Below, piece after piece: positions 26,153 to 35,032 of a stretch of DNA of 64,000 nucleotides. Each line of letters opens with the position of its first letter. The first letter of the stretch is position 1. The stretch lies in assembly GCA_902363555.1 (NCBI GenBank), contig CABJAM010000003.1:685247-749246 (forward strand). The letters run 5' to 3'. This DNA is from Lachnospiraceae bacterium. Lineage in GTDB: Bacteria > Bacillota > Clostridia > Lachnospirales > Lachnospiraceae. The position numbers were made by a program, and so were the translations under genes. The notes under the pieces were generated by a model. That model saw only the letters and a program-made list of their open reading frames with translations. It searched no databases and was not told the DNA's origin.

Positions 26153-28570
26153 ATGGATGAAAAACTATATTCAAAAATGCAATGGCCGGAGATTGAAGCA
26201 CTGGTGTATTCTGAGCACGACCGGCCCTGTCAGATCCTCGGGCAGCAGGTGACACCGGATGGCATTGTGATGACTGCATTCAACCCGGATGCGGTGGCCA
26301 TGACAGTCAGGAACACAAAGACCAAAAAGGAATATCCCATGGAGAAAGTGGATGAGGGCGGATATTTTGCGGTACTTGTGGAGGGCAGTAAAAGATTTCC
26401 ATATGTATATATTGTGGATTATGGTGAGAATAATATTGTAGAGCAGGGTGATCCGTATGCATATGAGTCGGTGATCACTGCAGAAGATATTAAGAAGTTT
26501 AATTCCGGTATCCATTATGAGGTATATAAGATTCTGGGCGCACATGTGATGAAGCTGGATGGTGTCAGCGGCGTACATTTTGCCGTCTGGGCGCCCAATG
26601 CTGTCCGTGTCAGCGTTGTCGGTGATTTCTGTAATTGGGATGGCCGCAGATATCCCATGCAGCGGCTGGGAGATTCCGGAATCCATGAGCTGTTCATTCC
26701 GGGCCTTGCTCCGGGTCAGATCTATAAATACGAGGTTAAGATCAAAGGCGATACGGTTGTTTTAAAAGCCGATCCCTACGGTTATTTCACGGAGGTGCGT
26801 CCGGATACGGCATCCATAGTCTACGATATAAATAAATACGCATGGCAGGATAAGGAATGGGTTCGGGCACGTAAAAAGACGGATACCAAGTCGGCACCCA
26901 TGAATATTTATGAGCTTCATCTGGGAGGATTTAAGAAGCCGGATGAGGAAGATGGCCGATATTTTTATAATTACCGCGAGCTGGCGCCGATGGTGGCGGA
27001 TTACGTGAAGGATATGGGCTATACCCATATAGAATTGATGCCTGTGATGGAGCATCCTCTGGACGAGTCCTGGGGCTATCAGGTGACCGGATATTATGCG
27101 CCCACATCCCGTTATGGCACGCCGGATGATTTCATGTATTTTATGGATTATATGCATCAGCAGGGTATTGGCGTGATCTTGGACTGGGTTCCTGCCCATT
27201 TCCCAAGAGACCTGGGAGGCCTTGCCAACTTTGACGGCACCTGCCTGTACGAGCATCCGGACCCACGGCGGGGAGCACATCCCCATTGGGGCACTCTGAT
27301 ATTTAATTATGGACGTCCGGAGGTCGTTAATTTCCTCATTGCAAACGCTCTGTACTGGGTGGAGCAGTACCATGCCGATGGTATCCGCATGGATGCGGTG
27401 GCCTCCATGCTTTATCTGGATTATGGTAAGCAGGACGGTGAGTGGCTGCCCAATATTTACGGCGGCAATGAAAATCTGGAAGCTATGGAGCTGTTAAAGC
27501 ATTTAAATTCCATGATGAAAAAGCGCAATCCCGGTGCTCTGATGATTGCCGAGGAATCCACGGCGTGGCCGAAGATCACGTATCCAGTAGAGGATGAGGG
27601 CCTGGGCTTTGATTATAAGTGGAATATGGGCTGGATGAATGATTTTACAGGCTTTATGAAGCTGGACCCGCTGTTCCGCAAGGATCATTACGGGGAATTG
27701 CTGTTCAGTATGGTTTATGCTTACAGTGAGGACTTTATTCTTGTCCTTTCCCACGATGAGGTTGTCCATGGAAAATGCTCCATGATTGGAAAGATGCCGG
27801 GGGAAGGTGCTGATAAGTTCGATAATCTGAGAGTGGCTTATGGCTTTATGGCCGCTCATCCGGGAAAGAAGCTTTTATTTATGGGCCAGGATTACGCTCA
27901 GTTTACGGAATTTAACGAGGCAAAGAGTCTGGAATGGTTTATGCTGGAGTATGAACCCCACCGCCAGATGCAGAGCTACGTTCGTGATCTGAACCATCTG
28001 TATACTTCTTATCCAGCTTTTTATCAACTGGATACGGACCCGGACGGCTTTGAGTGGATCAATAATATTTCCGCAGATGAGAGTATCGTTGTATTTTTGA
28101 GAAAGACTAAGGTTAAGGACGAAACGCTGTTGATCGTCTGCAACTTTACGCCGGTAGTCTATGAGAATCATAAGATCGGTGTTCCCTTTGTCGGCAAATA
28201 CAAAGAAATTTTTAACAGCGATGCCGTGGTGTATGGTGGTAAGGGAAATGTAAATCCGCGTCTGAAGCAGTCGAAAAGGGATGAGTGCGACGACCGCGAG
28301 GACTCTATACGGATCACGGTTCCGCCTATGGGTATGGCCGTCTTTACATGTACGCATCTGGAGCCGGCTAAAAAGAGCGTAAAGAAATCCGCAGGCGGAA
28401 GCCGGAGCGCCTCCAAAGCGACGGTTAAAGAAAAAACGGCGGCAAAGGCGGCTGCGGAACAGGAAGCCGGGGCTGTAACGAAAACTGCAAAAACAGCTAA
28501 GTCTGCGAGAACATCAAAAAGGCCTGCAAAAAAGGCTGCCTCAAAAGCTTCGGCTTTAAAAGAAGATTAA
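26153..28570 (+). CDS. glgB: 1,4-alpha-glucan branching enzyme with basic C-terminal tail
   Basis: GH13 enzyme that makes alpha-1,6 branches in glycogen. There is an N-terminal CBM48 region (about residues 110-215). The catalytic barrel shows the nucleophile in GIRMDAVASMLYLDY, the acid in MIAEESTAWP and the third carboxylate in LSHDEVVHG. Residues about 738-805 are an extra tail made almost only of Lys, Ala, Ser and Thr (KKSVKKSAGG, AKKAASKAS), like a histone-H1 or Hc1 tail. The tail is not part of the enzyme fold. AGGAGG lies 10 bases before ATG 26153. No other glg gene is adjacent. Confidence 0.94.
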   Translation: MDEKLYSKMQWPEIEALVYSEHDRPCQILGQQVTPDGIVMTAFNPDAVAMTVRNTKTKKEYPMEKVDEGGYFAVLVEGSKRFPYVYIVDYGENNIVEQGDPYAYESVITAEDIKKFNSGIHYEVYKILGAHVMKLDGVSGVHFAVWAPNAVRVSVVGDFCNWDGRRYPMQRLGDSGIHELFIPGLAPGQIYKYEVKIKGDTVVLKADPYGYFTEVRPDTASIVYDINKYAWQDKEWVRARKKTDTKSAPMNIYELHLGGFKKPDEEDGRYFYNYRELAPMVADYVKDMGYTHIELMPVMEHPLDESWGYQVTGYYAPTSRYGTPDDFMYFMDYMHQQGIGVILDWVPAHFPRDLGGLANFDGTCLYEHPDPRRGAHPHWGTLIFNYGRPEVVNFLIANALYWVEQYHADGIRMDAVASMLYLDYGKQDGEWLPNIYGGNENLEAMELLKHLNSMMKKRNPGALMIAEESTAWPKITYPVEDEGLGFDYKWNMGWMNDFTGFMKLDPLFRKDHYGELLFSMVYAYSEDFILVLSHDEVVHGKCSMIGKMPGEGADKFDNLRVAYGFMAAHPGKKLLFMGQDYAQFTEFNEAKSLEWFMLEYEPHRQMQSYVRDLNHLYTSYPAFYQLDTDPDGFEWINNISADESIVVFLRKTKVKDETLLIVCNFTPVVYENHKIGVPFVGKYKEIFNSDAVVYGGKGNVNPRLKQSKRDECDDREDSIRITVPPMGMAVFTCTHLEPAKKSVKKSAGGSRSASKATVKEKTAAKAAAEQEAGAVTKTAKTAKSARTSKRPAKKAASKASALKED

Positions 28571-28706
28571 ACGTAACAGTTTATACAGGTCTGCGTATTT
28601 ACGCTCAGGCCGTACGAAAACGTAAATTTTGCGGGCATATGGCCCATCGCGAAGCGATTTTAAATAGCCATATGCGTAACAGCTCGGCCCGTCTGAACTG
28701 TTACGA
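28571..28706. repeat. Composite palindromic repeat after glgB
   Basis: Nested palindromes: GCATATGGC (from 28635) pairs with GCCATATGC (to 28675), enclosing ATCGC-GAA-GCGAT. The block ends with CGTAACAGCTCGG / CTGAACTGTTACG (28675-28705) of the GTAAC-GTTC family. It resembles the block at 10294-10440. Confidence 0.65.
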
Positions 28707-28758
28707 TTAAACGACATATATTATTAATCTTACGATTCCGATAAAATGCTTCATAAGG

Positions 28759-28797
28759 AGTGCACTGTCTGCAATGCAGCGATTGCGACAGTGCACT
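28759..28797 (+). terminator. Strong hairpin, probable terminator
   Basis: GAGTGCACTGTC and GACAGTGCACTC pair, extended by GCAAT/ATTGC around a 6-base loop, with a short T tract after. It lies between glgB and the mechanosensitive channel gene. Confidence 0.65.
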
Positions 28798-28864
28798 CTT
28801 TGCAGCCATTTATACAATGATATGAGCGGCTGCATTTAAAACGGAGCGGAAAGGACAGGAGAAC

Positions 28865-29788
28865 ATGACATTGAATTTATTCAGGCTGCGCGCTCTTGCC
28901 AGCTCAGCCGCGGATTCAGATTTCAGTGCGGATAAGCTTGCCCAGGCGGCCAGCGATATGGCAGCCCAGGCCGATCTGCCTGTATGGGTGCAAAAGCTTA
29001 TTGATGGTGCGGTAAGCTGTGGTTTTACATTGCTGCAGGCCGTCTTGACCGCTGTTATTGGCTGGTACATTATAAAGCTCATCATCCACTGGGTACGGAC
29101 TCTATTGAAAAAATCAAGCCTGGACGACAGCGTCAGCGGCTTTTTAACCTCAGTGATCGCATCCTCATTAAAGGTCATACTTATCATAACGATCATTGGG
29201 ATTATGGGTATTCCCATGTCTTCCATCGTGGCCGTCATCGGTTCTGCCGGTCTGGCCATTGGCCTGGCCCTGCAGGGCTGTCTCACCAACTTTGCCGGCG
29301 GCGTCCTTATTTTAATTATGAAACCATTTAAAGTGGGAGATTATATCATTGACAGCAGTGGTAACGAAGGTACGGTGACAGCCATTGATATTATTTATAC
29401 GAAGCTGGTAACACCGGACAATCGGGCGGTGACGATTCCCAACGGAACCCTGGCCAATAATACGGTGACCAATACGACACGGGAGCCGTTTCGGCGGCTG
29501 GATTTTAACGTGAGCATCAGCTATGACGAGGATATTGACCGGGTGAAAATGGTGCTCTATGAGGTGGCATCTTCCTGTGAACAGCTATTAAAGGATCGGG
29601 AATGTACAGTATTTGTCAATAGCTTTGATCCCAGCGCGGTTTCCATGGTTCTCAGGTTTTGGGTGGAATCTGACAAATACTGGCCGTCCAAGTGGGAGAC
29701 TCAGGAAAAGATTAAAAAAAGCTTTGACAGTCACCATATTTCCATACCCTTTGACCAGTTGGATGTGCATGTGGTGGAGAAGCCATAA
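28865..29788 (+). CDS. Small-conductance mechanosensitive channel, MscS family
   Basis: This is a 307 aa membrane channel that opens on hypo-osmotic shock. It has about three membrane segments, and the pore helix carries the Gly/Ala pattern SAGLAIGLALQGCLTNFAGG. The cytoplasmic beta domain follows (KPFKVGDYI, then PNGTLANNTVTN). The ribosome site is AGGACAGGAG before ATG 28865. It appears monocistronic. Confidence 0.92.
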   Translation: MTLNLFRLRALASSAADSDFSADKLAQAASDMAAQADLPVWVQKLIDGAVSCGFTLLQAVLTAVIGWYIIKLIIHWVRTLLKKSSLDDSVSGFLTSVIASSLKVILIITIIGIMGIPMSSIVAVIGSAGLAIGLALQGCLTNFAGGVLILIMKPFKVGDYIIDSSGNEGTVTAIDIIYTKLVTPDNRAVTIPNGTLANNTVTNTTREPFRRLDFNVSISYDEDIDRVKMVLYEVASSCEQLLKDRECTVFVNSFDPSAVSMVLRFWVESDKYWPSKWETQEKIKKSFDSHHISIPFDQLDVHVVEKP

Positions 29789-30129
29789 CGTATGCGTATG
29801 ATCCTGGTGATCCAACCGGCCAGAAAATATACTGTTAGCACTAGAGCGTGTATGTGCAGGTCTGATTGGACTTTTACGCAGAAACTGACAAATAAAGTCG
29901 GCGTTCCCGGCGGACTATGGGCATACCGATAGAAAATGATCGCGTAGAATTGTTAAAAATGTATAGGGATCTCCTTTGAACAAATGATAAACTACAAGAA
30001 ATACCCGGAAAGGACTTCACAAAACCGTAGCATCACAAAACTGGACGGGTTAGTTTACTCATTAAAAGTGCATTTTTACCTCAGGATGTTGTACAATAGA
30101 GGTATCAAGAGAAAGGAGCACCACCCGCT
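29789..30129 (+). other. Gene-free 341-base stretch
   Basis: No convincing gene. A frame stays open from about 29950 to 30140 but has no ribosome site and no recognisable family. TACAAT at 30092-30097 may be the -10 of the downstream XRE gene, with no clear -35. The stretch could include decayed coding sequence. Confidence 0.3.
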
Positions 30130-30441
30130 ATGGATCTGGTAAGGCGTATTTCAGAATTGAGGGAAGAACGACATTGGAGTGAATACCACTTAGCAAAGGA
30201 AGCAGGCATTTCTCAATCGACATTATCCAACTTGATTAATCGTGGGAATAATCCCTCAATTTATACTCTTGAGAAGATTGCCCGCGCTTTTGGTTTGACA
30301 CTCTCACAGTTCTTTAACACGGAAGAAGAAGCGATGTATGTGACCGGCGCTCAGAAGGAATTGCTGGAATACTGGAACTGCATGGACAGAATACAAAGAG
30401 AAAAAGCACTGAGTTATATTAAAGGCTTACTGAATGCATAG
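30130..30441 (+). CDS. Small XRE-type HTH regulator
   Basis: This is a 103 aa DNA-binding protein. The HTH_3 fold spans about residues 5-62 (SEYHLAKEAGISQSTLSNLINRG, then PSIYTLEKIARAFGLTLSQFF), followed by a short helical tail. AGAAAGGAG precedes ATG 30130. It is monocistronic; its target is unknown. Confidence 0.85.
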   Translation: MDLVRRISELREERHWSEYHLAKEAGISQSTLSNLINRGNNPSIYTLEKIARAFGLTLSQFFNTEEEAMYVTGAQKELLEYWNCMDRIQREKALSYIKGLLNA

Positions 30442-30472
30442 ACATCATGGAATATATAATATTAGTGAAACA

Positions 30473-30502
30473 AAAAAACGCCGACATTGTTGCCGGCGTT
30501 TT
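30473..30502. terminator. Bidirectional terminator
   Basis: AAAAACGCCG and CGGCGTTTTT pair around a short loop between the convergent XRE and argH genes, with A and T tails on both sides. Confidence 0.8.
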
Positions 30503-30536
30503 TGCGAAAACAGGGGTGCGCGAATCCGCTGCCCTT

Positions 30537-31925
30537 TTACGAGAGCGCCGGTGTATCGGCAAGATATTGCCGGCACAATCCGATCACCTCGGCCATGGCC
30601 TTTTCACCGGGCCCGCCAATAGTATTTCTCATATTAACGCAGGTCTTTAAGCTGATCGCATCGTAAATATCTTCCTCAAACACAGGGCAGATCGATTTCA
30701 GTTCATCAAGGCTCATATCATCAATGGCGATACCCTTCTCAATACAAAAAAGCACGATCTGTCCGATAATGCCGTGGGCATCGCGGAAAGCCACGCCGTG
30801 GTTCACAAGATAATCCGCGGCATCGGTAGCATTGGTGAAGCCGTTTTTTGCACTGCGTTCCATAGCATCTTTATTGATCTTCATAGTAGCGATCATGCCT
30901 TCAAAAAGCTTGATGCAGCCCTTAACCGTATCGATGGCGTCAAAGGTCAGCTCCTTATCCTCCTGCATGTCCTTATTATACGCCAGGGGCAGGCCCTTCA
31001 TCGTCGTCAGGATGGAAGTAAGTGCGCCGTAAACGCGACCGGTCTTACCGCGGACAAGCTCGGCGATATCCGGGTTCTTTTTCTGCGGCATTATGGAGCT
31101 TCCGGTAGAATAGGCGTCATCCAGCTCGATAAATTGATATTCATTCGTATTCCATATAATGATCTCCTCGCAGAAGCGGCTTAAATGCATCATAATCGTG
31201 GAGAGAGCGCTAAGCAGTTCGATGAGATAATCCCGGTCAGATACGGAATCCATGCTGTTTAAGGTTGGTCCGTCAAATCCAAGGAGACTGGCCGTAAGGC
31301 TGCGGTCCAGCGGATAAGTAGTTCCGGCTAGGGCTCCGGCACCTAAGGGGCAGTAGTTCATCCGGCGGTAAATGTCGGCCAGGCGTGAACGGTCTCTGCG
31401 GAACATTTCAAAGTAAGCGCCGAAATGATGGGCCAGCGTCAGCGGCTGAGCCTTTTGAAGATGGGTAAAGCCAGGCATATATGTATGTGTATTTTCTGCC
31501 ATAGTGTTCAGCAGCGTCTCCAGCAATTCTTTTAATAAGCTGTCGATTTCCCGGATCTCATCGCGGGTATACAGCTTCATATCCAGAGCAACCTGATCGT
31601 TGCGGCTGCGGCCGGTATGCAGCTTTTTGCCTACATCGCCGGTGCGCTCAATGAGCGTGGCTTCCACAAAGCTATGGATATCCTCGTAGGTGGGGGATAT
31701 TTCCAGACGTCCGTCAAGGATTTCTTCTTTTATATTTTGCAGTTCTTTAACAATGATATCCTTCTCTTCATCGGTGAGAATACCGCAGGCCGCCAGCATG
31801 GTCACATGGGCAATGCTGCCGTCGATATCCTGTCTGAAAAATTTCTGGTCAAAGGAGATGGATGCATTGAAATTGTGCACCAACTGATTGGTTTCTTTAG
31901 TGAAGCGTCCGCCCCAGAGTTTCAT
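30537..31925 (-). CDS. argH: Argininosuccinate lyase
   Basis: Last step of arginine synthesis: argininosuccinate to arginine and fumarate. The protein is 462 aa from the start MKLWGGRFTKETN, the typical N-terminus. The signature GSSIMPQKKNPD is present, as is HTGRSRNDQVALD. ATG 31925 is preferred because AAGAAGG lies just before it; the frame extends 14 codons upstream without homology. argG is not adjacent. Confidence 0.96.
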   Translation of the reverse strand: MKLWGGRFTKETNQLVHNFNASISFDQKFFRQDIDGSIAHVTMLAACGILTDEEKDIIVKELQNIKEEILDGRLEISPTYEDIHSFVEATLIERTGDVGKKLHTGRSRNDQVALDMKLYTRDEIREIDSLLKELLETLLNTMAENTHTYMPGFTHLQKAQPLTLAHHFGAYFEMFRRDRSRLADIYRRMNYCPLGAGALAGTTYPLDRSLTASLLGFDGPTLNSMDSVSDRDYLIELLSALSTIMMHLSRFCEEIIIWNTNEYQFIELDDAYSTGSSIMPQKKNPDIAELVRGKTGRVYGALTSILTTMKGLPLAYNKDMQEDKELTFDAIDTVKGCIKLFEGMIATMKINKDAMERSAKNGFTNATDAADYLVNHGVAFRDAHGIIGQIVLFCIEKGIAIDDMSLDELKSICPVFEEDIYDAISLKTCVNMRNTIGGPGEKAMAEVIGLCRQYLADTPALS

Positions 31926-32039
31926 AATTAATTCCTTCTTTCGTGCGTATTTTCTATCCGAAGTCACAGCCCTATGCGCAAACAGTTATTAATTGACCGT
32001 GCTGCGCGTACAATGGCCCGTTACGGCGTATTTTTGTTT

Positions 32040-32068
32040 ATTTTATCGTGTTTGAATCATATTTGCAA
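32040..32068 (-). promoter_or_regulatory. argH promoter
   Basis: On the minus strand, TTGCAA (32063-32068), a 17-base spacer and TAAAAT (32040-32045), about 115 bases before the argH start. The leader between could hold an ARG box, but none was clear. Confidence 0.55.
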
Positions 32069-32106
32069 GACTTTCTTTAAATCGGTGACTGCTTATAATA
32101 GTAATG

Positions 32107-32135
32107 TTGCAGTATGGGATACTTTTCTGTATAAT
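32107..32135 (+). promoter_or_regulatory. Promoter for the ADP-ribosylglycohydrolase-like gene
   Basis: TTGCAG (32107-32112), 17 bases, then a perfect TATAAT (32130-32135). A TAGTGC / GCACTA inverted pair lies in the leader between the promoter and the start. Confidence 0.6.
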
Positions 32136-32224
32136 TAAAACAGAACTAAATTTTGACCTTAGTGCTCTTATCCGGCCAGAAACGAAACTGACCAGATGGC
32201 GCACTAGATGAAAGGAAAACACGC

Positions 32225-34372
32225 ATGAAAGTAATGAAACGGGAGTATGTAGAAAGAATTTACGCCGGCTGGCTCGCCAAGATCATCGGCATCCGGCTGG
32301 GCGCCCCCATCGAGGGTTGGAGCTATGAGCAGATAAAAAATATCTATGGGGAGCTGGATGGCTATGCTGTGGATTATAACGATTTTGCAGCGGATGATGA
32401 CAGCAACGGCCCCCTGTTTTTTCTGAGAGCCCTTGAGGACGGAGGAAAGTGGGATCAGATGGAGGCTCAGGATGTGGCGGAGGCGCTGCTGAATTATGCG
32501 CCCTTTGAGCACGGCTTTTTCTGGTGGGGCGGTTACGGCGTATCCACGGAGCATACGGCTTATCTCAACCTGAGAAATGGCATTAAAGCGCCGCAAAGCG
32601 GAAGCATCCTTCAAAACGGGCGGATCGCGGCGGAGCAGATCGGCGGACAGATTTTTATTGATACATGGGGCCTTGTAACGCCTGGCAATCCCGACCTTGC
32701 CGCAGCGCTGGCCGAAAAAGCCGCCAGTGTCACCCACGGGGGCAATGGGATTTACGGCGGCATCTTTGTGGCTGTCTGTATCAGCTATGCATTTGTGGAA
32801 AAAGACATTCATAAGATCATTGCCAAAGGATTAAGCTATATTCCGGAAGATTGCGAATACGCCAGGGTAGTCCGGGCGGTACTGCGCTTTCACGGAGAGC
32901 TTTGCGATGACTGGCAGGCCTGCTACCGGTTCATCTTTGAAAATTACGGTTATGATAAGTATCCGGGTGTCTGCCATATCATTCCAAATACGGCCGTGAT
33001 GATCCTGGCCCTTGTGTACGGGAACGGAGATTTTTCAAAAACACTGAATATATGTAACCGGTGCGGCTGGGATACAGACTGTAATGTGGGCAATATCGCC
33101 ACGATCATGGGTGTTCGCAACGGCCTTGAAGACATCGACTATGACAAGTGGAGAGCGCCGGTCAATGATCTGCTGATCTGCTCCGGTGTTATGGGTTCTT
33201 TAAACATTATGGATATTCCCTACGGCGCCGCCTACATCGCCAAAATGGCGGCCATACTGGCGGGCGAGGAACTGCCAAAGCCTTACAACGAAATCTTTGA
33301 CAGCCGCATCGATAGCTGCCATTTTGAGTACCCCGGTTCCACCCATGCGATTCGTGTGCGGACAGAGCATCTCCATACAAAGGCTGGCTATGCCGCGCCG
33401 GAATATAAGCTTTACAACACAAAGGAATCCGCGGCCACCGGAGAGCGCTCGCTCAAGCTGGCTGTGAACCGGGTACAGCCCGGGGAAAATATATACATTT
33501 ATAAAAAGACCTATTACCGGCCAAAGGACTTCCATGACAGCCGTTACGATCCGGCTTTTTCACCCCTTGTCTATCCTGGACAGGTCCTGCACGGAAGCGT
33601 CATGCTCCCGGAATATGGACCGGGTGTGTCTGTAAGCCTGTATGCCAGAGATATGCGCTCCGGAACGATTTATGAAAGCGCACCGTTAAAACCTGAAAAA
33701 GGCGTTTGGAGTACGATGGCTTACGAAATACCGTCGCTGGAGGGCGCGTGTATCGATGAGATAGGTTTTTGCGCCCATGTCAGCGGAGAGGGCGACGGTG
33801 AGAGGACCGTTGTTTTACTGATCGACGATCTGTATACCGACGGGCGGCCATCCTATTCCGTGGAGCTCGCAGCGGAAAATGAGGAGGTGTGGACGCCGGT
33901 CCACAGGGAGATTTCCCAGTTTACAAAGTTAAAGGGGCTTGTCTATCTGGACGATGGTCAGTTGAATTTATCCTCCTGCGATTTTGGCGAGGTGTACACA
34001 GGCAGCCATCAGTGGACAGATTATACTGCACAGTTTTACATCACCCCTGTGACCGGGAGCTGTCATCAGGTCAACGTACGTGTCCAGGGAGCCATCCGTT
34101 CCTACGCGGCGGCACTGCTTCCCGGCGGCCGGGCTGGACTTTTGAAAAATGAAAATGGCTACCGGCTTTTGGCGGATACAACATTTGTCTGGGAGCCTGG
34201 AAAAGAATATAAGATCACTGTAAAGGCTGACGCCGGCACTTTAAGCCTTGCTGTGGACGACCAGTGGCTGCTTACCTGGGAGGACCGGGATAATCCCTAT
34301 CTGGAAGGCGCTGTGGGTCTTTCCGTACAAAGCGGAAGCCACTGTAAATGCCGCAGAATCGTGATCATGTAA
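32225..34372 (+). CDS. ADP-ribosylglycohydrolase-family protein with C-terminal beta-sandwich domains
   Basis: This is a 715 aa fusion. Residues 1 to about 365 are an ADP-ribosylglycohydrolase (DraG/ARH) fold with the metal motifs AADDDSNGPLF and CGWDTDCNVGNIATIMG. The rest looks like two beta-sandwich modules. Residues about 375-540 resemble a carbohydrate-binding jelly roll, and about 545-715 a LamG/DUF1080-like domain (EPGKEYKITVKADAGTLSLAVDD). There is no signal peptide. The fusion suggests action on a glycosylated or ribosylated small molecule or sugar rather than on a protein (inference). It has its own promoter and stands alone before rpsO. Confidence 0.8.
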   Translation: MKVMKREYVERIYAGWLAKIIGIRLGAPIEGWSYEQIKNIYGELDGYAVDYNDFAADDDSNGPLFFLRALEDGGKWDQMEAQDVAEALLNYAPFEHGFFWWGGYGVSTEHTAYLNLRNGIKAPQSGSILQNGRIAAEQIGGQIFIDTWGLVTPGNPDLAAALAEKAASVTHGGNGIYGGIFVAVCISYAFVEKDIHKIIAKGLSYIPEDCEYARVVRAVLRFHGELCDDWQACYRFIFENYGYDKYPGVCHIIPNTAVMILALVYGNGDFSKTLNICNRCGWDTDCNVGNIATIMGVRNGLEDIDYDKWRAPVNDLLICSGVMGSLNIMDIPYGAAYIAKMAAILAGEELPKPYNEIFDSRIDSCHFEYPGSTHAIRVRTEHLHTKAGYAAPEYKLYNTKESAATGERSLKLAVNRVQPGENIYIYKKTYYRPKDFHDSRYDPAFSPLVYPGQVLHGSVMLPEYGPGVSVSLYARDMRSGTIYESAPLKPEKGVWSTMAYEIPSLEGACIDEIGFCAHVSGEGDGERTVVLLIDDLYTDGRPSYSVELAAENEEVWTPVHREISQFTKLKGLVYLDDGQLNLSSCDFGEVYTGSHQWTDYTAQFYITPVTGSCHQVNVRVQGAIRSYAAALLPGGRAGLLKNENGYRLLADTTFVWEPGKEYKITVKADAGTLSLAVDDQWLLTWEDRDNPYLEGAVGLSVQSGSHCKCRRIVIM

Positions 34373-34389
34373 AATTGTGAAAAATCTGG

Positions 34390-34418
34390 TTTACAATAAT
34401 TTACATATGTGCTATACT
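34390..34418 (+). promoter_or_regulatory. rpsO promoter
   Basis: TTTACA (34390-34395), 17 bases, TATACT (34413-34418), a good sigma-A match about 94 bases before rpsO. Confidence 0.65.
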
Positions 34419-34511
34419 AATTGGGCATGAGCAATTAACCTGTGTTCAGACAAAGGATTCTCCAACCCTGTCTTAGCACAAGGCATTTTCAAAATTCAGG
34501 AGGAATTAAAA

Positions 34512-34778
34512 ATGATCACAACAGAAATGAAAAAAGAAATCATTGCCAAATACGGCAAGACACCGGAAGACACCGGCTCACCAGAGGTTCAGATCGCTTT
34601 ATTGTCAGCACGTATTACAGAACTTACAGAGCATCTGAAAATCCATAAAAAAGACCATCATTCCAGACGCGGTCTTTTAAAAATGGTAGGTCAGAGACGT
34701 GGTTTACTGGACTACTTAAAGAAAACAGACATCGAAAGATACAGAGCTATCATCGAAAAGCTGGGCTTAAGAAAGTAA
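34512..34778 (+). CDS. rpsO: 30S ribosomal protein S15
   Basis: An 88 aa ribosomal protein that binds 16S rRNA early in 30S assembly. It shows the family pattern GSPEVQIALLSARI, HKKDHHSRRGLLKMVGQRR and LDYLKK. AGGAGG lies 8 bases before ATG 34512. It precedes pnp, the conserved rpsO-pnp order. Confidence 0.98.
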   Translation: MITTEMKKEIIAKYGKTPEDTGSPEVQIALLSARITELTEHLKIHKKDHHSRRGLLKMVGQRRGLLDYLKKTDIERYRAIIEKLGLRK

Positions 34779-34791
34779 TTTTCTTGACATT

Positions 34792-34963
34792 AACAGGGTG
34801 GAGCATATCCACCCTGTTGTTGCACCAGAGCGTGTTTTAAAAATACGCTCTGAGCAACAAACGGATTCAGAGAGCGATACTGCCCGAGACCACTGAAAAG
34901 CGTATCAGAAATGGTTCTGGTGCATTTTTCAGTAGTTTCGGAAGCGCTCCTGAAAAAAAGAGA
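34792..34963 (+). promoter_or_regulatory. Structured rpsO-pnp intercistronic leader
   Basis: AACAGGGTGGA pairs with TCCACCCTGTT (34792-34818). AGAGCGT/ACGCTCT follows. TGCACCAGA near 34821 can pair with TCTGGTGCA near 34915, and ACTGAAAA near 34892 with TTTTTCAGT near 34926. The RNA would form a long branched helix. In E. coli the pnp leader is cut by RNase III for autocontrol; this region could serve the same way, though it is not homologous by sequence. Confidence 0.5.
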
Positions 34964-35032
34964 GTGGACACCGTTTCACTCGGACAAGGGTGGTTTCATA
35001 CGAGATCACCGCGATTTGAAAGGAGTATGATT

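Noticed and set aside
29950..30141. Possible small gene or gene remnant before the XRE regulator
   Set aside because: The frame is open but there is no ribosome site and no recognisable motif.
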